Of a stretch of DNA of 42,739 nucleotides, positions 23,269 through 30,661 are shown one piece after another. Position 1 is the stretch's first letter, and each line of letters starts with the position of its first letter. Source of the stretch: Nanobdellota archaeon (GTDB lineage Archaea; Nanobdellota; Nanobdellia; Parvarchaeales; Parvarchaeaceae); the NCBI GenBank assembly GCA_021807085.1, contig JAKAPM010000006.1, forward strand, positions 1 through 42,739. The letters are read 5' to 3'. Both the position numbers and the translations under genes were made by a program. The notes below the pieces were generated by a model. It did not search any database and was not told the origin of the DNA. It saw only the letters and a list, made by a program, of their open reading frames with translations.

Positions 23269-25629
23269 CTAGGGAAATTCCCAGTCGCTCTCCTTTTTGA
23301 CTTCACCGGTCGCAGCTTCTACCTCTATCCTCCTTTCCACAGACGCTACTAGTTCTCTTACATGTACGGCTACGTCTGCGTTGACGGATATGTCGTCTAT
23401 GTCTGAGCGTACCAGAAAATCGACCACCTCGTCGTACTTTGACGGCGCCTGTCCACATATCGACACTGTCTTTCCGTCCCTGTGCGCAGTTTTTATCAGA
23501 TGTCTTATCATTCTCGTGACAGCCAGGTCGCGTTCATCGAACCTGCTGCTCATAAGCGCATTGTCCCTGTCGGCCCCTAGCACCAGCATCGTCAGATCGT
23601 TCGAACCTATCGAGTAGCCGTCTATGAATCTGTTGAATTTGTCAGCTAGTATTATGTTGCTAGGTATCTCAGCCATCAGGAACACTTTGAGGTCTTCTCC
23701 GCGTTCCAGGCCGTTCTCCTTCATTATACCGAGTACCTTCTTCAGCTCGTCAACCGTCCTGGTGAACGGAATCATGACCCAGAGGTTCTTCAGGCCCATA
23801 TCTTCCCTAACCTTTTTCACGGCTTTAAGTTCCAATACAAACGCGTCTTTGTATCTTGTATCATAATATCGCGAAGCGCCCCTCCATCCGAGAAGCGGCG
23901 CCTGTTCCTTCGGTTCAAATTCTTCACCCCCCTTCAGGTCTGCGTATTCGTCCGTCTTGAAATCGCTGAATCTCATTATCACCGGCCTAGGGTTGAATGC
24001 CGAGCACACTCTCTTCATGCCGTCAGCAAGGGTATCTACTATATAACTCCCTTTCCCTTTTTTTATCAGGGAAAGGGGGTGTTCCCCTATCTGCGCCCAC
24101 AGGAATTCTTCCCTCATCAGCCCGACGCCGTCCACTGGCAGTGCAGCCACTTTCTCGGCCAAATCCGGTTCTCCTAAGTTCACCATTATTTTTGTGCCTG
24201 TTATTATCTCCCCTGTCCCTGTGCCAGTCTCCTGTTTTTTCTCCTCATTTGAAACTTCGAATTCGCCTTCGTAGACTATACCGTTTTTCGCGTCGACCGT
24301 GACCATAGCTCCATTTTGTATGGCCTCCGTGGCCTTCTTGTCCATCGAACCGGTGCCTACGACGCACGGTACTCCCATCTCTCTAGATACTATGGCAGCG
24401 TGGCATGTCATACCCCCTTCATCGGTGACTATCGCCTTCGCTTTTTTCATCGCAGGTACCCAGTCCGGTGCGGTCATCTTGGTCACCAAGACCTCACCTT
24501 CCTTGAAAGAATCTATCTCTTTCTCGCTGTTGAGTATGTGCGCCGTTCCGGACGCTATTCCCGGAGACGCCGACAGCCCTTTTACCAGTACTTTCATCTT
24601 GCTCAGGTCTTGCGCTTTTGTCTGTGCAGCTTCCTTTGTTTTCATGTTCGCCCACACCGTTTCGCTTCTTGCCTGTACCACAAATAGCTTGTGATTCCTG
24701 CTGTCTTGCGCCCATTCCATATCCATAGGTCTGCCATAATGCTTTTCTATCTCAAGGCCGTAGGAAGCAAGCTCCACGACTTGCTCATCGGTAAGGCACT
24801 GCGCTCCAGCCTTGTCATCGGGTACGGATAATTCTTTCGCCCCCCCAGATTCTTCCCTCAGAAGCATCTTATTCTTAGTCCGGGAAATTATCTTCTTTGT
24901 TATTTTACCAGTCTTCTTGTCTACGTAGTAAGTGTCCGGAGTAACCGTTCCTTGCACCACGAATTCGCCCAGACCATAGCTGGCTTCCACCATAATCACC
25001 GAGTCATCGCCGTTCGACACGTCGAGCGTGAACATGACTCCCGCTGTTTCCGAGAAAACCTGTCTCTGCACGGCGGCAGATAAGGAGATGTGCACCTTTG
25101 CGAAACCCTTTTTTATCCTGTAGTAGATGGCGCGGGCGGTGAAAAGGCTGGCGTAACACTCTTTTATCTTCTCTAGCACATTATCAGTTCCGCTCACGTT
25201 GAGGTACGTTTCCTGCTGCCCTGCGAAGCTGGCGTCTGGGAGGTCTTCTGATGTCGCAGAGGAACGTACAGCCACGAACTCCTGGCCTTCCCGTTCCACG
25301 AGTTTCTTGTAGTCTTCGGATATTTTCCTGACTAGCCCGTCCTGCAGCTTCGCGCCGATTATCAGTTCCTTTATCTTCTTGCTGGCAGTGGCCAGCTGCT
25401 GGCTGTCCTCCTCGTCGATTCCCTCGAGGACTCCGTTTATCTTGTCTTCGAGGTCGTTTGTCCTTATGAACTCGTCGAATGCGTACGCGGTGGTCGAAAA
25501 CCCGTTTGGTACCGGCACTTTCATTGAGGAGACCATCTCGCCGAGGTTCGCGGATTTTCCGCCTACCAGGGCAACGTCGTCCTTGCTTATTTCATTGAAC
25601 CAAAGAACCAATTCCTTTTTTCTTTCCAT
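23269..25629 (-). CDS. ppsA: Phosphoenolpyruvate synthase
   Basis: 786 aa, close to the usual length. The ATP-grasp nucleotide-binding domain occupies about 1-340 (LVGGKSANLGEM, VRSSATSEDLPDASFAGQQE, MDMEWAQD), the phosphohistidine swivel domain has GGMTCHAAIVSREMGVPCVV with catalytic His410, and the TIM-barrel PEP-binding domain has GVGLMREEFLW, VMIPFTRTVDEL and CGQAPS with the catalytic Cys. The enzyme makes PEP from pyruvate and ATP for gluconeogenesis (or runs the reverse way in some archaea). A leaderless promoter (CTTAATATAC, about 25652-25661) serves ATG 25629. Divergent from the superoxide dismutase gene. Confidence 0.96.
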   Translation of the reverse strand: MERKKELVLWFNEISKDDVALVGGKSANLGEMVSSMKVPVPNGFSTTAYAFDEFIRTNDLEDKINGVLEGIDEEDSQQLATASKKIKELIIGAKLQDGLVRKISEDYKKLVEREGQEFVAVRSSATSEDLPDASFAGQQETYLNVSGTDNVLEKIKECYASLFTARAIYYRIKKGFAKVHISLSAAVQRQVFSETAGVMFTLDVSNGDDSVIMVEASYGLGEFVVQGTVTPDTYYVDKKTGKITKKIISRTKNKMLLREESGGAKELSVPDDKAGAQCLTDEQVVELASYGLEIEKHYGRPMDMEWAQDSRNHKLFVVQARSETVWANMKTKEAAQTKAQDLSKMKVLVKGLSASPGIASGTAHILNSEKEIDSFKEGEVLVTKMTAPDWVPAMKKAKAIVTDEGGMTCHAAIVSREMGVPCVVGTGSMDKKATEAIQNGAMVTVDAKNGIVYEGEFEVSNEEKKQETGTGTGEIITGTKIMVNLGEPDLAEKVAALPVDGVGLMREEFLWAQIGEHPLSLIKKGKGSYIVDTLADGMKRVCSAFNPRPVIMRFSDFKTDEYADLKGGEEFEPKEQAPLLGWRGASRYYDTRYKDAFVLELKAVKKVREDMGLKNLWVMIPFTRTVDELKKVLGIMKENGLERGEDLKVFLMAEIPSNIILADKFNRFIDGYSIGSNDLTMLVLGADRDNALMSSRFDERDLAVTRMIRHLIKTAHRDGKTVSICGQAPSKYDEVVDFLVRSDIDDISVNADVAVHVRELVASVERRIEVEAATGEVKKESDWEFP

Positions 25630-25693
25630 TACTATACAACCATTTTTTAGTATATTAAGATTTTTTATGGCACCCTGGCTTTTTTGGAAAAAC

Positions 25694-25700
25694 TTATAAA
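25694..25700 (+). promoter_or_regulatory. TATA element of the superoxide dismutase transcript
   Basis: TTATAAA, centred 28 bases before ATG 25725. This places transcription start at that ATG, the first codon of a short ORF overlapping the sod start, and leaves a 34-base 5' region before sod itself. Confidence 0.55.
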
Positions 25701-25724
25701 CTATGGAAACATAACACTGTTATA

Positions 25725-25775
25725 ATGGATTTCGAAAGGATTCCGCGGAGGTGTTTTTATGTCGAACTACGATGA
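25725..25775 (+). other. Leaderless 16-codon upstream ORF overlapping sod
   Basis: MDFERIPRRCFYVELR, from ATG 25725 at the predicted transcription start to TGA 25773-25775. It overlaps the first five codons of sod in another frame and covers the sod ribosome site CGGAGGTG (25746-25753). A ribosome initiating leaderless at 25725 would run over the sod start. The peptide has Arg-Arg-Cys next to that site. Possibly a regulatory leader peptide, possibly chance. Confidence 0.35.
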
Positions 25776-26370
25776 GCAGTACGAAGTGAAGGGATTGAAA
25801 TACAAGCAGTTGAACGGTTTCTCCGAAAAACAGATAAGCTTCCACCACGATATACACTATGCTGGATACGTGAAAAAGAGGAACGAGGTGCACAGCAAGC
25901 TGAAGACTGTCGACAAATCCACCTCTAACGCCAACTACAGCGAGTTCAGGGCGCTCAAAAAGGAAGAGACCTTCAACGCCAGCGGACAGCTTCTGCACGA
26001 GAGCTACTTCGGTACATTCGGTGGAGATGGTAAGTACACGGACGACATGGACGTGATAAAGAAGATAAACGAGGATTTCGGCAGTTTTGATGACTTCAAA
26101 CAGGACATGTTGGCGACTGCCAAAGCCGCACGGGGATGGGCCATACTCGCCATAGACCCTACCGACGGGAAGTTGAGAAACTTCCTTTCCGATATGCACA
26201 ACGATGGCGCAGTATGGGGCGCGATACCACTTATAACACTCGACGTTTACGAGCACGCCTTCTACGTGGATTACGGACCGGACAAAGGCAAGTATCTCGA
26301 GCCATTTTTCGCAAATCTAGACTGGAACGTAATAAACGACAGGTATAAAAAATTCAAGGACGTTTACTAA
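25759..26370 (+). CDS. sod: Fe/Mn superoxide dismutase
   Basis: 203 aa; ribosome site CGGAGGTG six bases before ATG 25759. Metal ligands of the family can be placed: H29 in ISFHHDIHYAGYV, H80 in LLHESYF, and D162 and H166 in TLDVYEHAFYVDYG. The helical-domain layout and QxxFGSFDDFKQD/GWAILAI features are kept, but the second-ligand segment HESYFGTFGG differs from the common HxxYW, so metal preference (Fe, Mn or either) is uncertain. It dismutates superoxide in the cytoplasm. It is followed by a short hairpin and an unknown gene, probably on the same transcript. Confidence 0.93.
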   Translation: MSNYDEQYEVKGLKYKQLNGFSEKQISFHHDIHYAGYVKKRNEVHSKLKTVDKSTSNANYSEFRALKKEETFNASGQLLHESYFGTFGGDGKYTDDMDVIKKINEDFGSFDDFKQDMLATAKAARGWAILAIDPTDGKLRNFLSDMHNDGAVWGAIPLITLDVYEHAFYVDYGPDKGKYLEPFFANLDWNVINDRYKKFKDVY

Positions 26371-26387
26371 GCATAACAACAGCTTAG
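26367..26387 (+). other. Inverted repeat between sod and the next gene
   Basis: CTAAGC and GCTTAG (6 bp perfect stem, 9-base loop) span the sod stop codon and end one base before the next ATG. It could be a processing or partial termination signal that lowers expression of the downstream gene. No T-run follows, so it is not a typical terminator. Confidence 0.35.
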
Positions 26388-26388
26388 C

Positions 26389-26727
26389 ATGTGCATGGGA
26401 AAAACCACTTTCGATCGGAATAGAATATTGCCTGCGGACGGAAAAAGGCTATCGTGGGACATATCGTTGTTGGGAAAGCGCGAGGCTCAAGTGGCGTCCG
26501 CCGGTGACAGAATAAAGAACAGACTCGAGTTCCTGCTCTCTGACACCGACATAGGTATCGAGATCCAGACTGGAGAATTTAGCGACAAATACTCCTATTC
26601 AATAAAATTCGAAGCGGGTATATCACAGTACGAAGTGAAGGATGTGGTTTCTGCGACCGCAGCCAGGTACGGCCTGGGGACCTACATGAAATCCAAATTC
26701 GTAGAAGAAAACGAATCGCACTTCTGA
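26389..26727 (+). CDS. Hypothetical protein, 112 aa
   Basis: Soluble protein, no family recognised. Starts MCMGKTTFDRNRILPADGKR; ATG 26395 (MGKTTF) is an equally possible start. The middle has LLGKREAQVASAGDRIKNRL (helix) and the C-terminal half alternates strand and helix (YSIKFEAGISQYEVKDVV, ATAARYGLGTYMKSKF). It begins 18 bases after sod and is probably co-transcribed with it, so a link to oxidative stress is possible but only inferred from position. Confidence 0.6.
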   Translation: MCMGKTTFDRNRILPADGKRLSWDISLLGKREAQVASAGDRIKNRLEFLLSDTDIGIEIQTGEFSDKYSYSIKFEAGISQYEVKDVVSATAARYGLGTYMKSKFVEENESHF

Positions 26728-26745
26728 AGCGTGCGCCGGCAGCCG

Positions 26746-27246
26746 TCATTCATGTCTCTTCATTATGCTGCCGTACCTGCTCCACAAGTCATTGGACTGG
26801 TCGTAGTCGAGTACTTGGAAATCCCCGTAACTCCTTATGAGGTTGCCGTAGAACCTGTTCAGTTCCGGCAATGTATCTTTGTAGTCTATCAGTTTTTTCT
26901 CCAATAGTATCTCGAACATATCTGGAGTTGAGAGTTCGAAGTGTTTTTTCAGCAGCTTCGTTATCATGGAGAACGGCTGCAGTTTCTTTATCCTAGTGCG
27001 CACAAGTTTGTCCACATCACTCCCCTTTTTTTTCATCAGTAATTTCGACATTTTTACGACAGTATTTCGCCTCTTCGCAAGCCTAAGTTTTTCGCAGGCA
27101 GCTAGAACAGTCATAGGGTCACAACGCTGTTTTTTCCAGTCCGTCTTGATCGTCTTCACGCTCGCAGAGCCGCCGTGGCTTTCGAGTATCCTGAGCACGC
27201 CACGGATATCTTCCAAGCCGACTTCCACTGGAAATTTCCTGCTCAT
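26746..27246 (-). CDS. Helical protein with N-terminal winged-helix-like region
   Basis: 166 aa. The first ~60 residues look like a winged helix (GLEDIRGVLRILESHGGSAS, MTVLAACEKLRLAKRRN). The rest is helical, with RTRIKKLQPFSMITKLLKKH and a C-terminal SNDLWSRYGSIM, which vaguely recalls the C-terminal domain attached to some archaeal ABC ATPases (PF09821-like, ending WGRYAELF). This assignment is tentative. A TATA element (TTTATAAA, about 27266-27274) lies about 24 bases upstream of ATG 27246 and may also serve the divergent gene. Confidence 0.6.
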   Translation of the reverse strand: MSRKFPVEVGLEDIRGVLRILESHGGSASVKTIKTDWKKQRCDPMTVLAACEKLRLAKRRNTVVKMSKLLMKKKGSDVDKLVRTRIKKLQPFSMITKLLKKHFELSTPDMFEILLEKKLIDYKDTLPELNRFYGNLIRSYGDFQVLDYDQSNDLWSRYGSIMKRHE

Positions 27247-27312
27247 ATAACTATTAAGAATTTCATTTATAAAAGGTTAAAGTCGAGCACTGCCGGAATA
27301 ATAAAGGAGTCG

Positions 27313-27498
27313 ATGGCTGTGGACAAGAAACTTTACGTCAAGATGATTCTGCCAGTGGTGGTACTCTCCATCCTGGCAGGTGCAGCCGTGATATACGCTT
27401 TCGGCGGTGGAATATACTCGGTTGGCGTCGCACTCACAGTTGAGATGGCCATTTACATTTTCTTGTCCTATTTCTTCTTCAGGAATGGTCTCCTGTAA
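27313..27498 (+). CDS. Small membrane protein with two transmembrane helices
   Basis: 61 aa from ATG 27313 with ribosome site AAAGGAG (27303-27309). A longer frame back to 27175 overlaps the divergent gene and is rejected. Short charged start MAVDKKLYVK, first hydrophobic helix about 11-30 (ILPVVVLSILAGAAVIYAFG), second about 36-56 (VGVALTVEMAIYIFLSYFFF). No family recognised. Seventy bases upstream of dodecin, which has its own TATA element. Confidence 0.6.
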   Translation: MAVDKKLYVKMILPVVVLSILAGAAVIYAFGGGIYSVGVALTVEMAIYIFLSYFFFRNGLL

Positions 27499-27567
27499 TA
27501 GTTTTGGCCACGGGCTCTGGTAAACTTAAATACACCGGCCGGCTTAAACGTTTTGGAGGTGGGTGTA

Positions 27568-27768
27568 ATGTCAGAAATAGCAAAGATAACCGAACTGGTA
27601 TGCACTTCGAAGGTCGGTTTCGAGGATGCGATACGCAAGGGCGCGGAAAAGCTCTCTCAGAAGGAAAAGGATGTCCGCGGTATGAAAGTAAAGAACGTCT
27701 CCGTTAGGTTGGAGAACGGAAAGGTTACGGAATGGCGGGTGAATCTGAAGGTTTCCTCCGAGCTCTGA
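27568..27768 (+). CDS. Dodecin (flavin-binding dodecamer)
   Basis: 66 aa from ATG 27568, with ribosome site GGAGGTG about eight bases upstream; this start is preferred to 27553. The whole chain matches the dodecin fold: IAKITELVCTSKVGFEDAIR, the central helix GAEKLSQKEKDVRGM, and the last strands VRLENGKVTEWRVNLKVSSE with the flavin-stacking Trp in TEWRV. Dodecins form hollow dodecamers that store FMN, FAD or riboflavin and quench their photochemistry. The next gene is an FMN reductase starting seven bases later, so the two are an operon around flavin. A TATA element (CTTAAATACA) lies at about 27523-27532. Confidence 0.92.
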   Translation: MSEIAKITELVCTSKVGFEDAIRKGAEKLSQKEKDVRGMKVKNVSVRLENGKVTEWRVNLKVSSEL

Positions 27769-27775
27769 ATCATCT

Positions 27776-28354
27776 GTGGAAAAAATAAAGATAGTTGGTA
27801 TAGTGGGCAGTCTTAGGAAGGGTTCGTATAATAGGATGCTGATGGACGCAGCAATCGAAGTGAAACCAGAAGATTGCGTGATAGAGGTTGCCGACATATC
27901 CCAGATACCTCTGTACAACCAAGATAACGAATCCGAAGTTCCGCAGCCGGTAGTGGTGCTGAAGGAAAAGATAAAATCCGCCGATGCCATCTTGGTAGCC
28001 ACGCCAGAGTACAATTATTCCATCCCAGGAGTTCTGAAGAATGCGATAGACTGGGCTTCTAGGCCGTACGACCTGGATGTTTTCAGCGGAAAGGCAGTGG
28101 GGCTGATGAGTGCGTCGATAGGACAGATGGGCGGCGGCAGGGCGCAGTACCATCTCAGGCAGTCGTTTGTGTTTCTCAACGCTTTCACAATAAACAAGCC
28201 GGAAGTCATGGTGAGCTTCGCGCCGGAAAAATTCGACGGGGAGGGGAGGCTCAAGGACGATAAGACTAAGGAAGTGGTAAGGAAAATGCTGGTCAATCTG
28301 ATAGAGCTTGCGAGGATACTCAAACAGAGCGGTAAAGTCTTCGAGAAAATCTGA
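27776..28354 (+). CDS. NAD(P)H-dependent FMN reductase
   Basis: 192 aa starting at GTG 27776, seven bases after dodecin. Flavodoxin-like fold: the phosphate-binding loop GIVGSLRKGSYNRMLMDAA (about 8-26), ADISQIPLYNQD, the nicotinamide-site segment TPEYNYSIPGVLKNAIDWAS and a flat VGLMSASIGQMGGGRAQYHL. This is the NADPH_FMN_red family (chromate reductase/azoreductase-like), which reduces FMN or quinones by two electrons. Coupling with dodecin suggests that the stored flavin is its cofactor or substrate. Confidence 0.92.
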   Translation: MEKIKIVGIVGSLRKGSYNRMLMDAAIEVKPEDCVIEVADISQIPLYNQDNESEVPQPVVVLKEKIKSADAILVATPEYNYSIPGVLKNAIDWASRPYDLDVFSGKAVGLMSASIGQMGGGRAQYHLRQSFVFLNAFTINKPEVMVSFAPEKFDGEGRLKDDKTKEVVRKMLVNLIELARILKQSGKVFEKI

Positions 28355-28394
28355 GATTCTAAAGCTTTTTATTCCACTACTTTTTAACAAATCT

Positions 28395-28637
28395 ATGGCT
28401 TGGCATCTTTTCAAAAAGAAGTTCAAGTGCGGTATATGCGGTGCGGTCTTCGACACGAAGGATAATCTCGATGCGCACTCTAAGACCCATGAGGTGTCCG
28501 TGACTGGAAACCAGCAGCAGAACGCTGCCTCGACTCAAGGACAGAGCGCGAACCTTTTCCAGTGCGAGACCTGCGGCCAGCAGTTCTCGACCAGGGAAGA
28601 GCTTGACGCCCATATTAAGACGCACGGAACACAGTGA
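28395..28637 (+). CDS. Two-finger C2H2 zinc-finger protein
   Basis: 80 aa from ATG 28395, about 28 bases after a TTTTTATT element, so leaderless. Two classical zinc fingers are visible: C12-x2-C15-x12-H28-x3-H32 (CGICGAVFDTKDNLDAHSKT then H) and C57-x2-C60-x12-H73-x3-H77. They are joined by a Gln/Ala/Ser-rich linker of about 24 residues. The spacing is that of eukaryotic DNA-binding C2H2 fingers. In archaea such small proteins are of unknown function, probably DNA, RNA or protein binding. Confidence 0.85.
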   Translation: MAWHLFKKKFKCGICGAVFDTKDNLDAHSKTHEVSVTGNQQQNAASTQGQSANLFQCETCGQQFSTREELDAHIKTHGTQ

Positions 28638-28639
28638 CC

Positions 28640-28678
28640 CGCCCTGTATTTGGGCAGGGAAGGGATTGCACCGGTGCA
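28640..28678 (+). other. Two adjacent inverted repeats downstream of the zinc-finger gene
   Basis: A first small hairpin can form between CCCTG (28642-28646) and CAGGG (28655-28659), or alternatively GCCC/GGGC. Eight bases on is a perfect 12-base palindrome TGCACCGGTGCA (28667-28678). They lie between the zinc-finger stop and the promoter of the next gene. They may be a transcript end structure or a protein-binding site. Confidence 0.35.
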
Positions 28679-28733
28679 TGCCGGAATTAAAGACTTAAAT
28701 ACTAGTTCTTTTCATATATTATACTTTATTAGT

Positions 28734-29138
28734 ATGATAACTTTATACAAGTTATTGACTGATGACGCGATTCTGAGTGGCAACAAAGACAATCTAATGT
28801 ACATCCCACTGAACGGCGACCATCTTTACCTGGAGGAGAGCAAGACTGAACTAGGGAAGTATTCGCTGAGGGTGTCGATATCGGACAATAGAAGGATTTA
28901 TTCCTCAGATATATATTCTCGTCTGGCGGATGTCGCAGGTCTTAAGTTCATCAGGGAACCCGACGCCAACGGCGTAGTCGCGCAGCACATAATAATCGAC
29001 AAGTACAGCGGAACGGAATACATGCGCTTCCTGACGGTTTCTGAGGAAGGCACAGGTAAAGAGTATATAAGCAGCGTAACGTTCAACGACAAATCGAAGA
29101 TCCTGACCCATCTTGCAGGAGTAGTCAAAGTTCTCTGA
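28734..29138 (+). CDS. Hypothetical protein, 134 aa
   Basis: Chosen start ATG 28734; the frame is open further upstream but that part crosses the promoter (CTTAAATAC at about 28693-28701; ATATATTATAC nearer). The protein looks like a compact, strand-rich domain (LMYIPLNGDHLYLEESKTEL, YSLRVSISDNRRIYSSDIYS, QHIIIDKYSGTEYMRFLTVS). No transmembrane segment, signal peptide or recognised family. It is convergent with the DEAD-box helicase gene. Confidence 0.6.
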   Translation: MITLYKLLTDDAILSGNKDNLMYIPLNGDHLYLEESKTELGKYSLRVSISDNRRIYSSDIYSRLADVAGLKFIREPDANGVVAQHIIIDKYSGTEYMRFLTVSEEGTGKEYISSVTFNDKSKILTHLAGVVKVL

Positions 29139-29158
29139 TATACAAGTAACGGCGTTTT

Positions 29159-30442
29159 TCAGTGTCTTCTAGGGTAGCGGTTGCGTCTTGCACCGAATCT
29201 TCCGTGTCCGAACCTGTTCCCGCTTCTGCCGCCGAAGGTTCTACCACCGTGGAATCTTCTTCTGAAACCCCCCTCTGGCGCCTCCCTGGTATCGTATGAA
29301 TACTGTATATTCTCCCCCTCGATTTTGTATTTTTTCGTGTTTAGCTCTATCTGCTGGAGTTTTATCTTAGCCATGTTCTCTATCTCCCAGATTATGTACC
29401 TGTCGCGCGGTATCAGTATGCTGAAAGCCCTTCCGTTCGCACCCATTCTCGCGGATCTACCGACTCTGTGCACGTATACCGCCGGATCCTCGCTGACGTC
29501 GAAATTTATGACGTCGGATATCCCGCTTATGTCCAGTCCCCTAGCCGCTACATTCGTGGCTATCAGGAACTTCGTCCCCTTCCTGAAATCAGACAGTGAA
29601 TACTCCCTCTTTGATTGGCTTAATCCGCCGTGCATGATGACTGCGTCGAAACCGTTGCGTTTAAGGAACCTGTATATTACATCCGCACCTATCTGTGTAT
29701 GCGTGAATATTATTGCCTTGTCCGGCTTGTACTCGTCTATGTACGCCAGCAGCGCAGCGAATTTGTCCCCCTTCTCGACTATCGCATAATAGTGCGTTAT
29801 TGTGTTCACCACTATTTCCTCCTCCCCCCCTATGCTGAGGCGTTCCGGTGAGTTCATGTGTCTGTTCGCTATCTTGACTATTGCGTCGGGCATAGTGGCA
29901 GAGAAGAGCATAGTCTGCCTGTTCCCTCGGGTCTTTGATATTATATATTCTATGTCTTCTATGAACCCCATATCAAACATTATGTCCGCCTCGTCCAGTA
30001 CGAGGAACCTTATCGCGTCAAGATGCAGTTCGCCGCGCTTGAATATGTCTATGAGCCTGCCGGGGGTTCCGACTATTATGTTCGCCCCTTTCCTGAGCTC
30101 GTATATTTGTCTCTCTATAGATGCGCCCCCGTATACCGTTACTACAGACAGCCCTGCGTCCGCAGCTAGCCGCTTCGCAACGTCCGTTACCTGCAGCGCC
30201 AGCTCCCGGGTCGGCGCTATAACTATTGCAGATGACAAGTCTTTTTTCTCTATCTTCTGTATTATCGGTATGAGAAATGCGCCAGTCTTTCCTGTTCCTG
30301 TCTTGGCTCTGACCACCGTGTCCTTGCCGGACATTATCACTGGTATGGCTTTATCCTGCACTTCCGTGGGTTTTTCAAACCCTATTTTCTTGAGCGCCGA
30401 CAGCAAAGTCGGCTTCAGGCCCATCTTTTCGAATTCTGTCAT
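29159..30442 (-). CDS. DEAD-box RNA helicase with Arg/Gly-rich tail
   Basis: 427 aa. Ordered motifs: Q motif (Q29), motif I AKTGTGKT (46-53), Ia PTRELA, motif II DEAD (150-153), motif III SAT (181-183), then the second RecA domain with IIFTHTQ, ATNVAARGLDISG and motif VI HRVGRSAR. The final ~35 residues are Arg/Gly-rich (RRRFHGGRTFGGRSGNRFG), a typical RNA-binding tail of cold-shock and ribosome-assembly helicases. It unwinds short RNA duplexes in the cytoplasm. A leaderless start is likely (ATTATATACC, about 30465-30474). Single gene. Confidence 0.95.
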   Translation of the reverse strand: MTEFEKMGLKPTLLSALKKIGFEKPTEVQDKAIPVIMSGKDTVVRAKTGTGKTGAFLIPIIQKIEKKDLSSAIVIAPTRELALQVTDVAKRLAADAGLSVVTVYGGASIERQIYELRKGANIIVGTPGRLIDIFKRGELHLDAIRFLVLDEADIMFDMGFIEDIEYIISKTRGNRQTMLFSATMPDAIVKIANRHMNSPERLSIGGEEEIVVNTITHYYAIVEKGDKFAALLAYIDEYKPDKAIIFTHTQIGADVIYRFLKRNGFDAVIMHGGLSQSKREYSLSDFRKGTKFLIATNVAARGLDISGISDVINFDVSEDPAVYVHRVGRSARMGANGRAFSILIPRDRYIIWEIENMAKIKLQQIELNTKKYKIEGENIQYSYDTREAPEGGFRRRFHGGRTFGGRSGNRFGHGRFGARRNRYPRRH

Positions 30443-30661
30443 GTTCTATTCAACACAAGAACGGTATATAATGTGAATACCTATGTGTATGTGTATCATA
30501 TGCTCATCTGTTCTATATATACCTTAGTATGCGGCGTTTATTGCTCCAGATATGCTATTATGTCAGTACGCTTCGCCAGCGTCTTATCGTAATCGAAGAC
30601 CCATCTGATTTTTCCATTACACACCGCATATTCTTATATAACCAACAGGCGTAAATATATA

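Noticed and set aside
27175-27312. Longer start for the membrane protein at 27313
   Set aside because: It overlaps the divergent gene and the shared TATA element; a ribosome site lies just before ATG 27313.
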